Shown here piece after piece: positions 7,058 to 14,041 of a DNA stretch of 28,902 bases. Position 1 is the stretch's first letter. Each line of letters begins with the position of its first letter. The DNA comes from Deltaproteobacteria bacterium (GTDB taxonomy: Bacteria > Desulfobacterota_B > Binatia > UBA9968). The translations under genes and the position numbers were made by a program. The stretch spans positions 1 through 28,902 of the forward strand of contig JACPSF010000169.1 of the NCBI GenBank assembly GCA_016193385.1, given 5' to 3'. The notes under the pieces are model-generated. The model was not told where the DNA came from. It saw only the letters and a program-made list of their open reading frames with translations, and did no database searches.

Positions 7058-8545
7058 ATGCTTCGACCGTCGTTTGAAGAATTTCGCCTGCTCGCCCGGA
7101 AGGGAAACTTAATTCCCCTCTGCCAAGAACTCCTCATGGACCTGGAGACTCCGCTGTCGTTCTTCAGGCGGCTCGATAAGGACAACTATGCCTTCCTCCT
7201 GGAGAGCGTGGAGGGAAGCGAGCGCTGGGCTCGCTATTCGTTTTTGGGCACGCGCCCCTTTTTGGTCTTCAAGTCCAGAGGCAAACACGTCGATATTATC
7301 GAGAACGGCAAGAAACGACGCTTCACGGCCGATCACCCCCTACAGGTTTTAGAAAAGCTGCTGAATGAATACCACCCGGTGATCGTGGAAGGCGTGCCGC
7401 CTTTCTTCGGCGGCGCGCTGGGCTATGTCGCTTACGATGCGGTAGAGCAGTTTCACCGGATCCCCAATCCCAAGAGTGATCCTATCGGGATGCCCGAGAT
7501 GTTCTTCATATTCGTCCAGACTCTGGTGGCGTTCGATAATCTCAGGCACACCATCAAAATTATCGATAACGTGAGGTTGAACGGCAAGGTCAACCTGCGC
7601 CAGGCCTACAACCAAGCCACCGCGCGAGTCAATCGGCTCATCGCCTCACTTGAGAAAAACCCCACGGGTGTTCAGGCCCGGAACGTGCGCGAGGGGACTT
7701 CGGAGAGAAACGTTCGTTCTAACCTGACGCCGCCGGCCTTTCGGGCCACGATTCGGAAGGCCAAGGACTACATCGAGGCGGGCGATATCATCCAAGTCGT
7801 TCTCTGCCAGAGGCTGGAGACTCAGACTCGCGCGGACCCATTCGAAATCTACCGGGCCCTGAGATTCATCAACCCTTCACCCTACATGTTCTACCTCGAG
7901 CTGGATAAGCTCAGGGTGATCGGTTCATCGCCCGAGACCATGGTCCGCCTTACCGGCGAGACCATCGAACTGCGTCCAATTGCGGGGACGCGCCGGAGAG
8001 GTGCGACGCCCGAAGAGGAAAAAGCGCTCGAAGCTGAGCTTTTGTCAGATCCTAAAGAACGATCTGAACATATCATGCTGGTCGATCTGGGCCGCAATGA
8101 CGTTGGCCGCGTGGCGGAGGTCGGGTCCGTGGAAGTCAACGAGCTGATGTTGATCGAGCGTTATTCCCACGTCATTCACCTCGTCTCCAATGTCCGGGGA
8201 AAGATCGCTCAGGGAAAAAGCGGCTTTGACCTCTTCGTCTCCAGTTTTCCCGCCGGGACGGTCTCCGGAGCGCCCAAGGTCAGGGCCATGCAAATCATTA
8301 GCGAGCTGGAACCTGAAAAGAGAGGGCTGTACGCCGGAGCCGTGGGCTATTTCAGCTACAACGGGAATCTGGACACCTGTATCGTCATCCGGACCATTCT
8401 CATGCGGGGGAAAAAGGCTTTCATTCACGCGGGGGCGGGCATCGTCGCCGATTCGGACCCCGAAAAGGAATATCAGGAAACCATGAACAAGGCTCGCGCC
8501 ATGCTCAAGGCCATTGAGCTTGCCGAACAGTGGAAGAGAAAATGA
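7058..8545 (+). CDS. trpE: Anthranilate synthase component I
   Basis: The 495-residue enzyme converts chorismate and ammonia (from TrpG) to anthranilate, the first committed step of tryptophan synthesis. The N-terminal SFEEF..LARKGNLIP segment is typical of TrpE. The LLES motif with RYSF (residues about 44-60), associated with feedback binding of tryptophan, is present. Chorismate-binding signatures follow: SPETMVRL, RPIAGTRRRG, DLGRNDVGRV, SFPAGTVSGAPK and GAVGYFSYNGN. The start at 7058 is fixed by alignment to the family's beginning. It has no Shine-Dalgarno and follows the attenuator T-tract by six bases. The stop overlaps the trpG start in an ATGA arrangement, so the two subunits are probably translationally coupled. 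Confidence 0.96.
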   Translation: MLRPSFEEFRLLARKGNLIPLCQELLMDLETPLSFFRRLDKDNYAFLLESVEGSERWARYSFLGTRPFLVFKSRGKHVDIIENGKKRRFTADHPLQVLEKLLNEYHPVIVEGVPPFFGGALGYVAYDAVEQFHRIPNPKSDPIGMPEMFFIFVQTLVAFDNLRHTIKIIDNVRLNGKVNLRQAYNQATARVNRLIASLEKNPTGVQARNVREGTSERNVRSNLTPPAFRATIRKAKDYIEAGDIIQVVLCQRLETQTRADPFEIYRALRFINPSPYMFYLELDKLRVIGSSPETMVRLTGETIELRPIAGTRRRGATPEEEKALEAELLSDPKERSEHIMLVDLGRNDVGRVAEVGSVEVNELMLIERYSHVIHLVSNVRGKIAQGKSGFDLFVSSFPAGTVSGAPKVRAMQIISELEPEKRGLYAGAVGYFSYNGNLDTCIVIRTILMRGKKAFIHAGAGIVADSDPEKEYQETMNKARAMLKAIELAEQWKRK

Positions 8546-9111
8546 TCTTGCTGATCGATAACTACGACTCTTTCACCTACAACCTCTTTCACTATCTCGG
8601 AGAGATCGGGGCAAAAGTTGAGGTCTTCCTGAACGATAAAGTTACGCTGGAAGAGATCGAAAAGCTAAAACCGGAAAAAATCGTGATCTCTCCCGGTCCC
8701 TGCACCCCCAAAGAAGCGGGGATCTCCTGCGACGTGATCCGCCGCTTTGGGGGAAAGACGCCGATCTTGGGCGTTTGCCTCGGCCATCAATGCATCGGCG
8801 CGGCCTTCGGTGGCGACATCGTCCGGGCACCCACGATCATGCACGGCAAGCTGTCCGACGTCTTCCACGACAATCAGACGATCTACCGCGGTCTGAAAAA
8901 CCCCTTTCCCGGCATGCGCTACCACTCGTTAGTCATCGACCCCGCCAAATTGCCCGCAGAGCTTTGCGTGAGCGCCCGGACCTCCGACAACATTATTATG
9001 GGCGTGCGCCACCGCAATTATGCCATCGAAGGCGTCCAGTTCCACCCCGAATCTATCCTCACCGAAGACGGGAAGCGATTACTGAAAAACTTCCTTAGTT
9101 GCTATTACTGA
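8542..9111 (+). CDS. trpG: Anthranilate synthase component II, glutamine amidotransferase
   Basis: This 189-residue class I glutamine amidotransferase hydrolyses glutamine and channels ammonia to TrpE. Family signatures are IDNYDSFTYNL at the N-terminus, SPGPCTP, the nucleophile Cys79 in GVCLGHQ, and the His/Glu pair in VQFHPES. The ATG at 8542 overlaps the trpE stop by four bases; an in-frame GTG at 8530 is possible but lies inside trpE. Length is normal for TrpG/PabA. A dual role in p-aminobenzoate synthesis cannot be excluded, but the trpE partner and attenuator favour tryptophan. No trpD or trpC follows; an IS630 element begins two bases after the stop. Confidence 0.95.
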   Translation: MILLIDNYDSFTYNLFHYLGEIGAKVEVFLNDKVTLEEIEKLKPEKIVISPGPCTPKEAGISCDVIRRFGGKTPILGVCLGHQCIGAAFGGDIVRAPTIMHGKLSDVFHDNQTIYRGLKNPFPGMRYHSLVIDPAKLPAELCVSARTSDNIIMGVRHRNYAIEGVQFHPESILTEDGKRLLKNFLSCYY

Positions 9112-9113
9112 CT

Positions 9114-9133
9114 ATCGTATAAATAATGGATAT
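9114..9133 (+). repeat. IS630 left inverted repeat
   Basis: The 20-bp sequence ATCGTATAAATAATGGATAT recurs exactly, inverted, at 10186-10205. The identity stops at both edges of this segment. Confidence 0.9.
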
Positions 9134-9162
9134 CCATTCAATAATCTGTTATTCTATGGGGC

Positions 9163-9690
9163 ATGCGACCCTATGGAACCCCTCAACAACTAGAAGCACG
9201 AAGACGTCGAGCCATAGCTCTGCTGCGAGCTGGCAAGACCTACCAGTCTGTGGCGGCGACGCTGAACGCTTCGATAAGCTCGGTGGTGCGTTGGGCCCAG
9301 GGCTTTCGCCGGGGCGGGGCAGCAGCCCTGCGGCCCAAACCAACGCCTGGGCGCCCGCCACGGTTGTCCAAGTCGCAAAAGCACAGGCTATTGCACCTGT
9401 TGGAACGAGGTGCTGGCGCAGCGGGATATACCACAGAGCTATGGACCCTGCCGCGAATTGCCAAGCTGATCGAGAAACATTTCGGGATTCTCTATCACTC
9501 CGGTCATGTGTGGCGAGTGATGATGGGTCTAAAATGGACGTGGCAGAAGCCGGAGCGCCGGGCCACGCAGAGAAACGAGCCAGCCATCGCACACTGGAAG
9601 AAGCGTCAGTTACCGAGGTTAAAAAAAAGCCCAAAGACTTGGGGCCCATCTCGTATTCCTCGACGAAAGCGGATTCCTCCTTATTCCTAA
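9163..9690 (+). CDS. IS630 transposase, N-terminal part (orfA)
   Basis: The 175-residue frame carries the N-terminal DNA-binding part of an IS630 transposase. A helix-turn-helix (AIALLRAGKTYQSVAATLNASISSVVRWAQGF, residues about 17-48) is followed by a GRPPRLS linker and the GY.TELWTLPRIAKLI second HTH-like region. At the A8 run (9621-9628) the homologous reading leaves this frame; the last 23 or so codons here, to the TAA at 9690, are not transposase-like. The continuation is found in orfB. Loss of one A would join the parts, so this is either programmed slippage or frameshifting, or an inactivating indel. Confidence 0.8.
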   Translation: MRPYGTPQQLEARRRRAIALLRAGKTYQSVAATLNASISSVVRWAQGFRRGGAAALRPKPTPGRPPRLSKSQKHRLLHLLERGAGAAGYTTELWTLPRIAKLIEKHFGILYHSGHVWRVMMGLKWTWQKPERRATQRNEPAIAHWKKRQLPRLKKSPKTWGPSRIPRRKRIPPYS

Positions 9691-10177
9691 CGTGCGCAAG
9701 ACCTGGGCGCCGATCGGCCATACCCCGATCTTTAGACACAGCTACACAAGGGAGCGGATTTCTGCCATCTCCGCCGTCACCGTCTCCCCGTCGCGCAAGC
9801 GGCTTGGACTTTACTTTCGCTTCCATACCACCAACATCACGGGGGTGGAGGTCATCGGCTTCTTGCGTTACCTCCTCTGGCACTTGCGCGGACCGATGGT
9901 GTTGCTCTGGGATGGCGGCCCCATCCACAGACGTGTCATCGTCAAGGAGTTCGTTCGCCAACACAAGCGGCTCCATGTGCATCGATTTCCAGCCTATGCC
10001 CCAGAGCTTAATCCCGATGAGTTTGTGTGGACCAAAGCCAAGGGCTCTCTGGCCAATGGTGCGCCCAAAGATGTTATCGAGCTTGGCCATCGACTGCGTA
10101 GTACCATGCATCGCATCCGAAACTCCCAGAGGCTTCTTTGGTCCTGCATTCACGCTTCGGAACTCCCTTGGCCATGA
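9623..10177 (+). CDS. IS630 transposase, catalytic part (orfB frame)
   Basis: This frame opens just after a TAA at 9620-9622 and holds the DDE catalytic core. The first Asp is in VFLDESGF (codon 9662), the second in LLWDGGPIHR (codon 9911) and the Glu in APELNPDEFVW (codon 10019), giving a D-x35-E spacing typical of the IS630/Tc1 group. PNVRKTWAP after the first Asp is a family hallmark. The only internal start with any potential is a GTG at 9692, which lies behind the first catalytic Asp, so a functional enzyme needs fusion with orfA at the A8 run. All three catalytic residues are intact. Confidence 0.8.
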   Translation, partial: KKAQRLGAHLVFLDESGFLLIPNVRKTWAPIGHTPIFRHSYTRERISAISAVTVSPSRKRLGLYFRFHTTNITGVEVIGFLRYLLWHLRGPMVLLWDGGPIHRRVIVKEFVRQHKRLHVHRFPAYAPELNPDEFVWTKAKGSLANGAPKDVIELGHRLRSTMHRIRNSQRLLWSCIHASELPWP

Positions 10178-10185
10178 GTGGCGAT

Positions 10186-10205
10186 ATATCCATTATTTAT
10201 ACGAT
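10186..10205 (-). repeat. IS630 right inverted repeat
   Basis: Exact inverted copy of 9114-9133, nine bases behind the transposase stop. Confidence 0.9.
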
Positions 10206-10218
10206 GCTCAATAATAAG

Positions 10219-10247
10219 GAGGCCCTGCCGCCACGGGGGCTCTTTTT
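10219..10247 (+). terminator. Probable original terminator of the trpEG operon
   Basis: GAG-CCC (10219-10225, one internal G-G mismatch) pairs with GGG-CTC (10236-10242), followed by TTTTT at 10243-10247. Without the IS element it would stand about 20-30 bp behind the trpG stop, the normal position for the operon terminator. The stem is short and imperfect, so confidence is moderate. The following 250 bp to the next gene contain an A-rich stretch (10322-10349) and no clear promoter. Confidence 0.5.
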
Positions 10248-10500
10248 CCCGACCTGCCTGGGCCTAGCCTGCAGCCTCGCGATCAGCACATGGGCGGTCA
10301 CGGCCGCAAGCGCTCTCCCGTACAAAAAAAAACAAAAAGGCACAAAAACGGACAAGTCGCTTTGCCGTGAATTCTAAACTTGGAAGAAAATTTGTCCCCA
10401 TCCCATTTTTCCACCCCGAAAGACTTGCACGAACCGGGTGAGTTTCGCCATCATGACAGGCGCCAAACAATTTCAGCCACGAAGAAATGGGAGGAAACAA

Positions 10501-12366
10501 ATGGAAAGTGTTAAGCACGTTCCCTTGATCCTTTTAGCTTTCTTGCTCTCGGCTTGGCCGGGTGTAGTCCGTTCGGAAATAGCCTCGAACCAGATCTTTT
10601 TGGCCAACGACACAGCTGGATCAGAGGTCACGTATGGCATCCAGTTCGAGACGACCGTGAAGAACAAGTCGGTGGACAAGATCCGGATTACTCTTCCCTC
10701 TGGTGCGAACACGGGCAACGCCGAGCTGGGCCGGCTTCTCGTGGGCCGCAACGAACTAGAAGATGATGCAGGCAAGAAAAACGACGCCAAAGTGAAGGTC
10801 GATCCCGTCGATCCCAATACCCTCATCGTGGACCTCAAAGGTTCGTACTCGATCAAGCCCGGGACCAGGATTCTCGTGGAGCTTTTTAACCTTACGAATC
10901 CTCCGGCCGGGAACCATGCCATCGAAGTGACGACCGTAGATGGGCGCGGCCGTGTCATCGAAAACATCGATCCCATGGTTTTCTCGACCTACTCCGCCGG
11001 CACCGGCAACCTCACCGGCGTGTATGCGGGCCCCGGGCTTACCGGCGGGGGTCAGATCGGAAATGTGACCTTAAACGTTGACACCAACCAGATCCAACGG
11101 CGCGTGGCAGGCATCTGTCCGGCGGGAAGCTCGATACGGCAGGTCGATGCCAGCGGCAATGTGGCCTGCCAAACTTTTTCGAGCAGCGAGGGGGACATCA
11201 CCGCCGTCAATGCCGGGACGGGGCTTGCCGGAGGCGGGATCAGCGGAGATGTGAGCCTCTCGATTGCCGGTTCCTTTCAGCTCCCACAAGCCTGCGCCAG
11301 CGGCGACATAGCCAAATGGACCGGATCGGCTTGGACTTGCGCCGCAGACGCCGTTTCCAATGGGTCCGTGACGTCTGTCACGGTTTCCTCTCCTCTGGCT
11401 TCCACCGGGGGGACGTCGCCCAATATATCGTTGCCGAACGTCGTCATCGAGACCACCAGCCCTTCCCCTAACACCAATCCCAACACCGCGATCGGGGTCG
11501 ATGTGCTGCTCTCCAATAGCGGGCATAGCAATACCGCCATTGGAGCGAGAGCGCTTTCCTCCAACTCCACCGGACACACGAACAGCGCAAGCGGCGCCAA
11601 TGCTCTGCGGCAGAACATGACCGGTGTCAGCAATACCGCGCACGGGTTCTCCGCGCTCCGGCAGAACACGACCGGCAGCAGCAACACCGCGAGCGGGGTG
11701 AATGCGCTTCGCCTCAACACCGACGGCTTCAACAACACCGCCGTCGGGGGCAATGCACTCATGAACAGCACCATCGGCACTTACAATGTCGCCATCGGCT
11801 TCAACGCCGGAATCAACCAGACAACCGGCGGCGACAATATCTATATGGACAACGACGGTGTCGCCGGAGAATCGGGCACCATCAGGATCGGGGCCGATCC
11901 CTTTCACACACGGACTTTCATCGCCGGCATCTATGGCACCAGCGTGAGCGGCGTATCGGTCTTGATAGATTCTGCTGGCCACCTCGGTACGGTCCTCTCC
12001 TCGCGGCGATATAAAGACGATATCCAAGATATGGGCACCGCGAGCAGCGGCCTTATGCAGCTCCGGCCCGTGACCTTTCGTTACAAAAAAGCGTCCCCGG
12101 ACGGATCCAAGCCTCTCGAGTACGGGCTCATCGCCGAGCAGGTGGCCGAGGTCTACCCCGATCTCGTGGCCTATTCATCCACAGGCGAAGTCGAGACCGT
12201 GCAGTATCACAAGCTCAACGTGATGCTGCTCAACGAAGTGCAGAAGCAGCAACGAAGAATCGATGACCAAAGGGACGGAATGGCGGCGCTGAAGGCGGAA
12301 AACGCCGACCTCAAATCCCGGCTCGAAAAACTGGAGCATGTCCTTTTCACTTACGCTGCCCAATAG
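10501..12366 (+). CDS. Secreted fibre-like protein with C-terminal self-cleaving S74 chaperone domain
   Basis: The 621-residue protein starts with a signal peptide (to about residue 25, VVRSEIAS). A beta-rich N-terminal region (about 25-160) and two GPGLTGGG / GTGLAGGG segments typical of fibre proteins follow. Residues 328-445 contain seven imperfect 16-17-residue repeats of the form NTAxGxxALxxNxTGxx, like YadA-head beta-roll repeats. The C-terminus is an endosialidase-type intramolecular chaperone (peptidase S74, from SSRRYKDD at about residue 500), ending in a coiled coil. The Ser500...Lys505 pair has the spacing of the known self-cleavage dyad. A GGGAGGA Shine-Dalgarno at 10489-10495 fixes ATG 10501. 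Family knowledge predicts trimerisation and release of the chaperone. No phage genes surround it, so a cell-surface or extracellular fibre is inferred. Confidence 0.8.
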   Translation: MESVKHVPLILLAFLLSAWPGVVRSEIASNQIFLANDTAGSEVTYGIQFETTVKNKSVDKIRITLPSGANTGNAELGRLLVGRNELEDDAGKKNDAKVKVDPVDPNTLIVDLKGSYSIKPGTRILVELFNLTNPPAGNHAIEVTTVDGRGRVIENIDPMVFSTYSAGTGNLTGVYAGPGLTGGGQIGNVTLNVDTNQIQRRVAGICPAGSSIRQVDASGNVACQTFSSSEGDITAVNAGTGLAGGGISGDVSLSIAGSFQLPQACASGDIAKWTGSAWTCAADAVSNGSVTSVTVSSPLASTGGTSPNISLPNVVIETTSPSPNTNPNTAIGVDVLLSNSGHSNTAIGARALSSNSTGHTNSASGANALRQNMTGVSNTAHGFSALRQNTTGSSNTASGVNALRLNTDGFNNTAVGGNALMNSTIGTYNVAIGFNAGINQTTGGDNIYMDNDGVAGESGTIRIGADPFHTRTFIAGIYGTSVSGVSVLIDSAGHLGTVLSSRRYKDDIQDMGTASSGLMQLRPVTFRYKKASPDGSKPLEYGLIAEQVAEVYPDLVAYSSTGEVETVQYHKLNVMLLNEVQKQQRRIDDQRDGMAALKAENADLKSRLEKLEHVLFTYAAQ

Positions 12367-12380
12367 CAACCGACACAAGA

Positions 12381-12420
12381 CTGGGAGGGGCCTGGCGCGC
12401 CAGCGCCAAGCCCCTCCCAG
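12381..12420. repeat. Long near-perfect hairpin behind the fibre gene
   Basis: Eleven perfect pairs at the base (CTGGGAGGGGC with its complement), one C-A mismatch and six or seven more pairs surround the 4-nt loop GCCA. It begins 15 bases behind the fibre gene stop. No T-tract follows, so it is not a classical intrinsic terminator. It may protect or end the mRNA with Rho, or be a dispersed palindrome. Confidence 0.6.
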
Positions 12421-12488
12421 AGGCCAAAGCGAACGGATTGGCATCAGCCCGACCAGCGCCCCGCCGATGAAGCGGTTGGGATAATCTA

Positions 12489-12602
12489 TCAGTTGCAGCG
12501 GATCGTGAAATCTTTTTCCCTGCCGAGAAGCGATTCGCCGCAGGCCTTGTGGTCCGCGACGTCGGCGTCGACGGTAGCGAGCCATCTGCGATAAACTTCT
12601 CT
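12489..12602 (-). pseudogene. Possible decayed C-terminus of an unknown gene
   Basis: The minus strand reads as protein-like sequence (VYRRWLATVDADVADHK, then CGESLLGREKDF) ending in a TGA at 12491-12489. Upstream the frame runs into the 16-bp repeat tract and then a stop, with no start. The composition looks coding, but no family is recognised and it may be chance in GC-rich DNA. Confidence 0.2.
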
Positions 12603-12605
12603 TAC

Positions 12606-12653
12606 GGTCTCTTCTCTGCCCTCTCTCTTCTCTGCCCGGTCTCTTCCCTGCCC
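12606..12653 (+). repeat. Three tandem 16-bp units in the catabolic cluster leader
   Basis: Units GGTCTCTTCTCTGCCC (12606-12621), TCTCTCTTCTCTGCCC (12622-12637) and GGTCTCTTCCCTGCCC (12638-12653) stand head to tail, immediately before a promoter's -35 box. They are pyrimidine-only except for few G, giving a strongly biased 48-bp tract. Confidence 0.75.
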
Positions 12654-12696
12654 TTGTCACCCGAAGGCTTATCGCATAGAATCGTGGCACCTTCGG
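12654..12696 (+). promoter_or_regulatory. Promoter and inverted repeat ahead of the catabolic cluster
   Basis: TTGTCA (12654-12659), 17 bp, TAGAAT (12677-12682) form a good sigma-70-like promoter with an expected start near 12689. CCGAAGG (12661-12667) and CCTTCGG (12690-12696) form a perfect 7-bp inverted repeat that brackets the -10 box, a possible operator or an RNA stem. The whole block resembles 28854-28890. Confidence 0.5.
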
Positions 12697-12718
12697 ATCC
12701 CAGAAAGGAATCCACAGC

Positions 12719-13990
12719 ATGAGCGACCCACGAGAGCGACTCCTTTCCGCCCTGCTTCACGGCGACGGCTTGCAAAACGACTTCATCTATTACCTCCCAT
12801 GGGAAGACTACACCTCTTTCCCGGACCCTCTGCCCCGGACCCGCTTTGAAGTCAAAGAGGTGCAGGAATCCATCCGCCGGTATTCGAATCCGGAAAAACC
12901 TGATGAGCTTTTTCGTTGGGATATCCACGGCCGGCTACTTCTTCCGGAAAAAGAGGCCCTGGCTGGAGTCGCGGTGGTGATGATCCATGGCGGCGCGGCC
13001 AACGAGTATGAATTCCTCTTTACACCGGATGGTCCAGAGAAATATCTTGATCTCACCAAGATCGCGCCCGAGATCAGCAGGGCCGGCGTGGCGCAGCACG
13101 TCGCCTCGTTGGGCTTCCCTGTGCTCGCCATCTCGCTTCCAGGTCACTACAGCCCGAAGCCGTGGCCACCGGTGCCGGAGCGCCAGCCGGAGTTCGTGAT
13201 CGGCGAAGTCCCGACCCCGAAAGAGATCGCGAACCGCCTGGCGGTTTACACATTTCGTATGTGCGTCGAGGCGATCAAGATTCTCATTGAAAGGTCCCTC
13301 CCCGGTTGCGGGATTTACCTGTGGGGCCACTCGACCGGAGGCGAATACGTCTACCTCATGGAGCAGTACGGGTTGAAGAATAAACTTCTCGGCGGGTTGG
13401 GCTTTGGAACCGGGATGCCCGCCAACCTGCACAAGGAATGGGACCTGCTCTATCAGCAGCGTAGCCCGGAAGAGAGGGCAGGAAAATACGCCGCGATCGC
13501 GGGGTTAATGCGACGTAGCCCCAAAGTGTACGAGGAGATGCGTTACACGGGGCCGAATCAGCCCTGGGGGGGCGCCGAGAGATGGTTCGAGCTGGAAAAT
13601 CACCGGCGTCCCCAGTTCAAGCCCTTTCTCCAGGACATCGAACACCTAGCCCACGATGTGCTGTGCGACAAGGTCCGGGAGGTATCGGGCTTGACCGACG
13701 AGGAGCTTTTCATCACCTACAGGCCCGAACTCGATCGCCTGCGTGGAAAAAAGTATCTTTTTTTTGTCGGCGAGAACGACCGGGGCCATTGGATCGACGG
13801 AGGCGAGCACGGCGTGGCGAGCCGCGTAGAGGTGTTCGCCTTGAGAAAGCTCGCCCCTTACGCGCATGAGGTCCGGCTCGCCGTCATTCCCCGGCTCACC
13901 CATTACGGCCACATCGAATTGTACAACGAGCGCTTGGCCAACCTGATGGTAACGGGGATCAAGGACTATTTCCCCACGTCACTCGGTTAG
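12719..13990 (+). CDS. Alpha/beta hydrolase, 423 residues
   Basis: The protein has an alpha/beta-hydrolase core. An oxyanion-type VVMIHGGAANEY is at about residues 87-98, the nucleophile elbow is LWGHSTGGEY (Ser about residue 205), and a C-terminal LTHYGHIELYNE supplies the likely catalytic His. The acid is probably in FFVGENDRGHW. It is longer than the common 280-residue hydrolases because of an N-terminal extension (about 80 residues) and a cap insertion. ATG 12719 is preceded by AAGGAA at 8-bp spacing. It opens the catabolic cluster, 51 bp before a second, unrelated hydrolase. An ester, amide or C-C bond is hydrolysed; the sequence does not tell which. Confidence 0.85.
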   Translation: MSDPRERLLSALLHGDGLQNDFIYYLPWEDYTSFPDPLPRTRFEVKEVQESIRRYSNPEKPDELFRWDIHGRLLLPEKEALAGVAVVMIHGGAANEYEFLFTPDGPEKYLDLTKIAPEISRAGVAQHVASLGFPVLAISLPGHYSPKPWPPVPERQPEFVIGEVPTPKEIANRLAVYTFRMCVEAIKILIERSLPGCGIYLWGHSTGGEYVYLMEQYGLKNKLLGGLGFGTGMPANLHKEWDLLYQQRSPEERAGKYAAIAGLMRRSPKVYEEMRYTGPNQPWGGAERWFELENHRRPQFKPFLQDIEHLAHDVLCDKVREVSGLTDEELFITYRPELDRLRGKKYLFFVGENDRGHWIDGGEHGVASRVEVFALRKLAPYAHEVRLAVIPRLTHYGHIELYNERLANLMVTGIKDYFPTSLG

Positions 13991-14041
13991 AAGCAGGAGA
14001 ACACCCGACCCCAAAAAATAAAAAACCTAAGGAGAAAAGCC

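Larger units (their letters stand above)
9114..10205. mobile_element. IS630-family insertion sequence
   Basis: The element is bounded by perfect 20-bp inverted repeats (9114-9133 and 10186-10205) and encodes an IS630-type DDE transposase in two frames. IS630 elements insert at TA and duplicate it. TA pairs at 9118-9119 and 10200-10201 fit this, giving a mobile body of 9120-10199 (1080 bp) and making the outer four bases of each repeat genomic flank (ATCG-TA-CGAT restored site). Alternatively the whole 1092 bp is the element. It lies immediately behind trpG and ahead of a terminator-like hairpin at 10219, so it interrupts no gene. Confidence 0.85.

Noticed and set aside
6877..7077. Open frame of 66 codons overlapping the trp leader
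   Set aside because: It crosses the promoter and terminator, overlaps trpE out of frame and has no Trp enrichment. The 26-codon frame at 6905 explains the region better.
9126..10214. Long open frame of 362 codons across the insertion sequence
   Set aside because: It is a third frame of the IS630 element without transposase motifs. The catalytic residues lie in the other two frames.
11071..12027. Open frame of 318 codons on the minus strand
   Set aside because: It is antisense to the repeat region of the fibre gene. The Gly/Asp/Val-rich pattern mirrors the sense repeats, and there is no start context.
12381..12420. Hairpin as a classical intrinsic terminator
   Set aside because: No T-tract follows on either strand, so it is recorded only as a palindrome.
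12606..12653. CRISPR-like repetition
   Set aside because: The units are 16 bp, head to tail, without spacers, and no cas gene is present. No CRISPR array was seen anywhere in the window.
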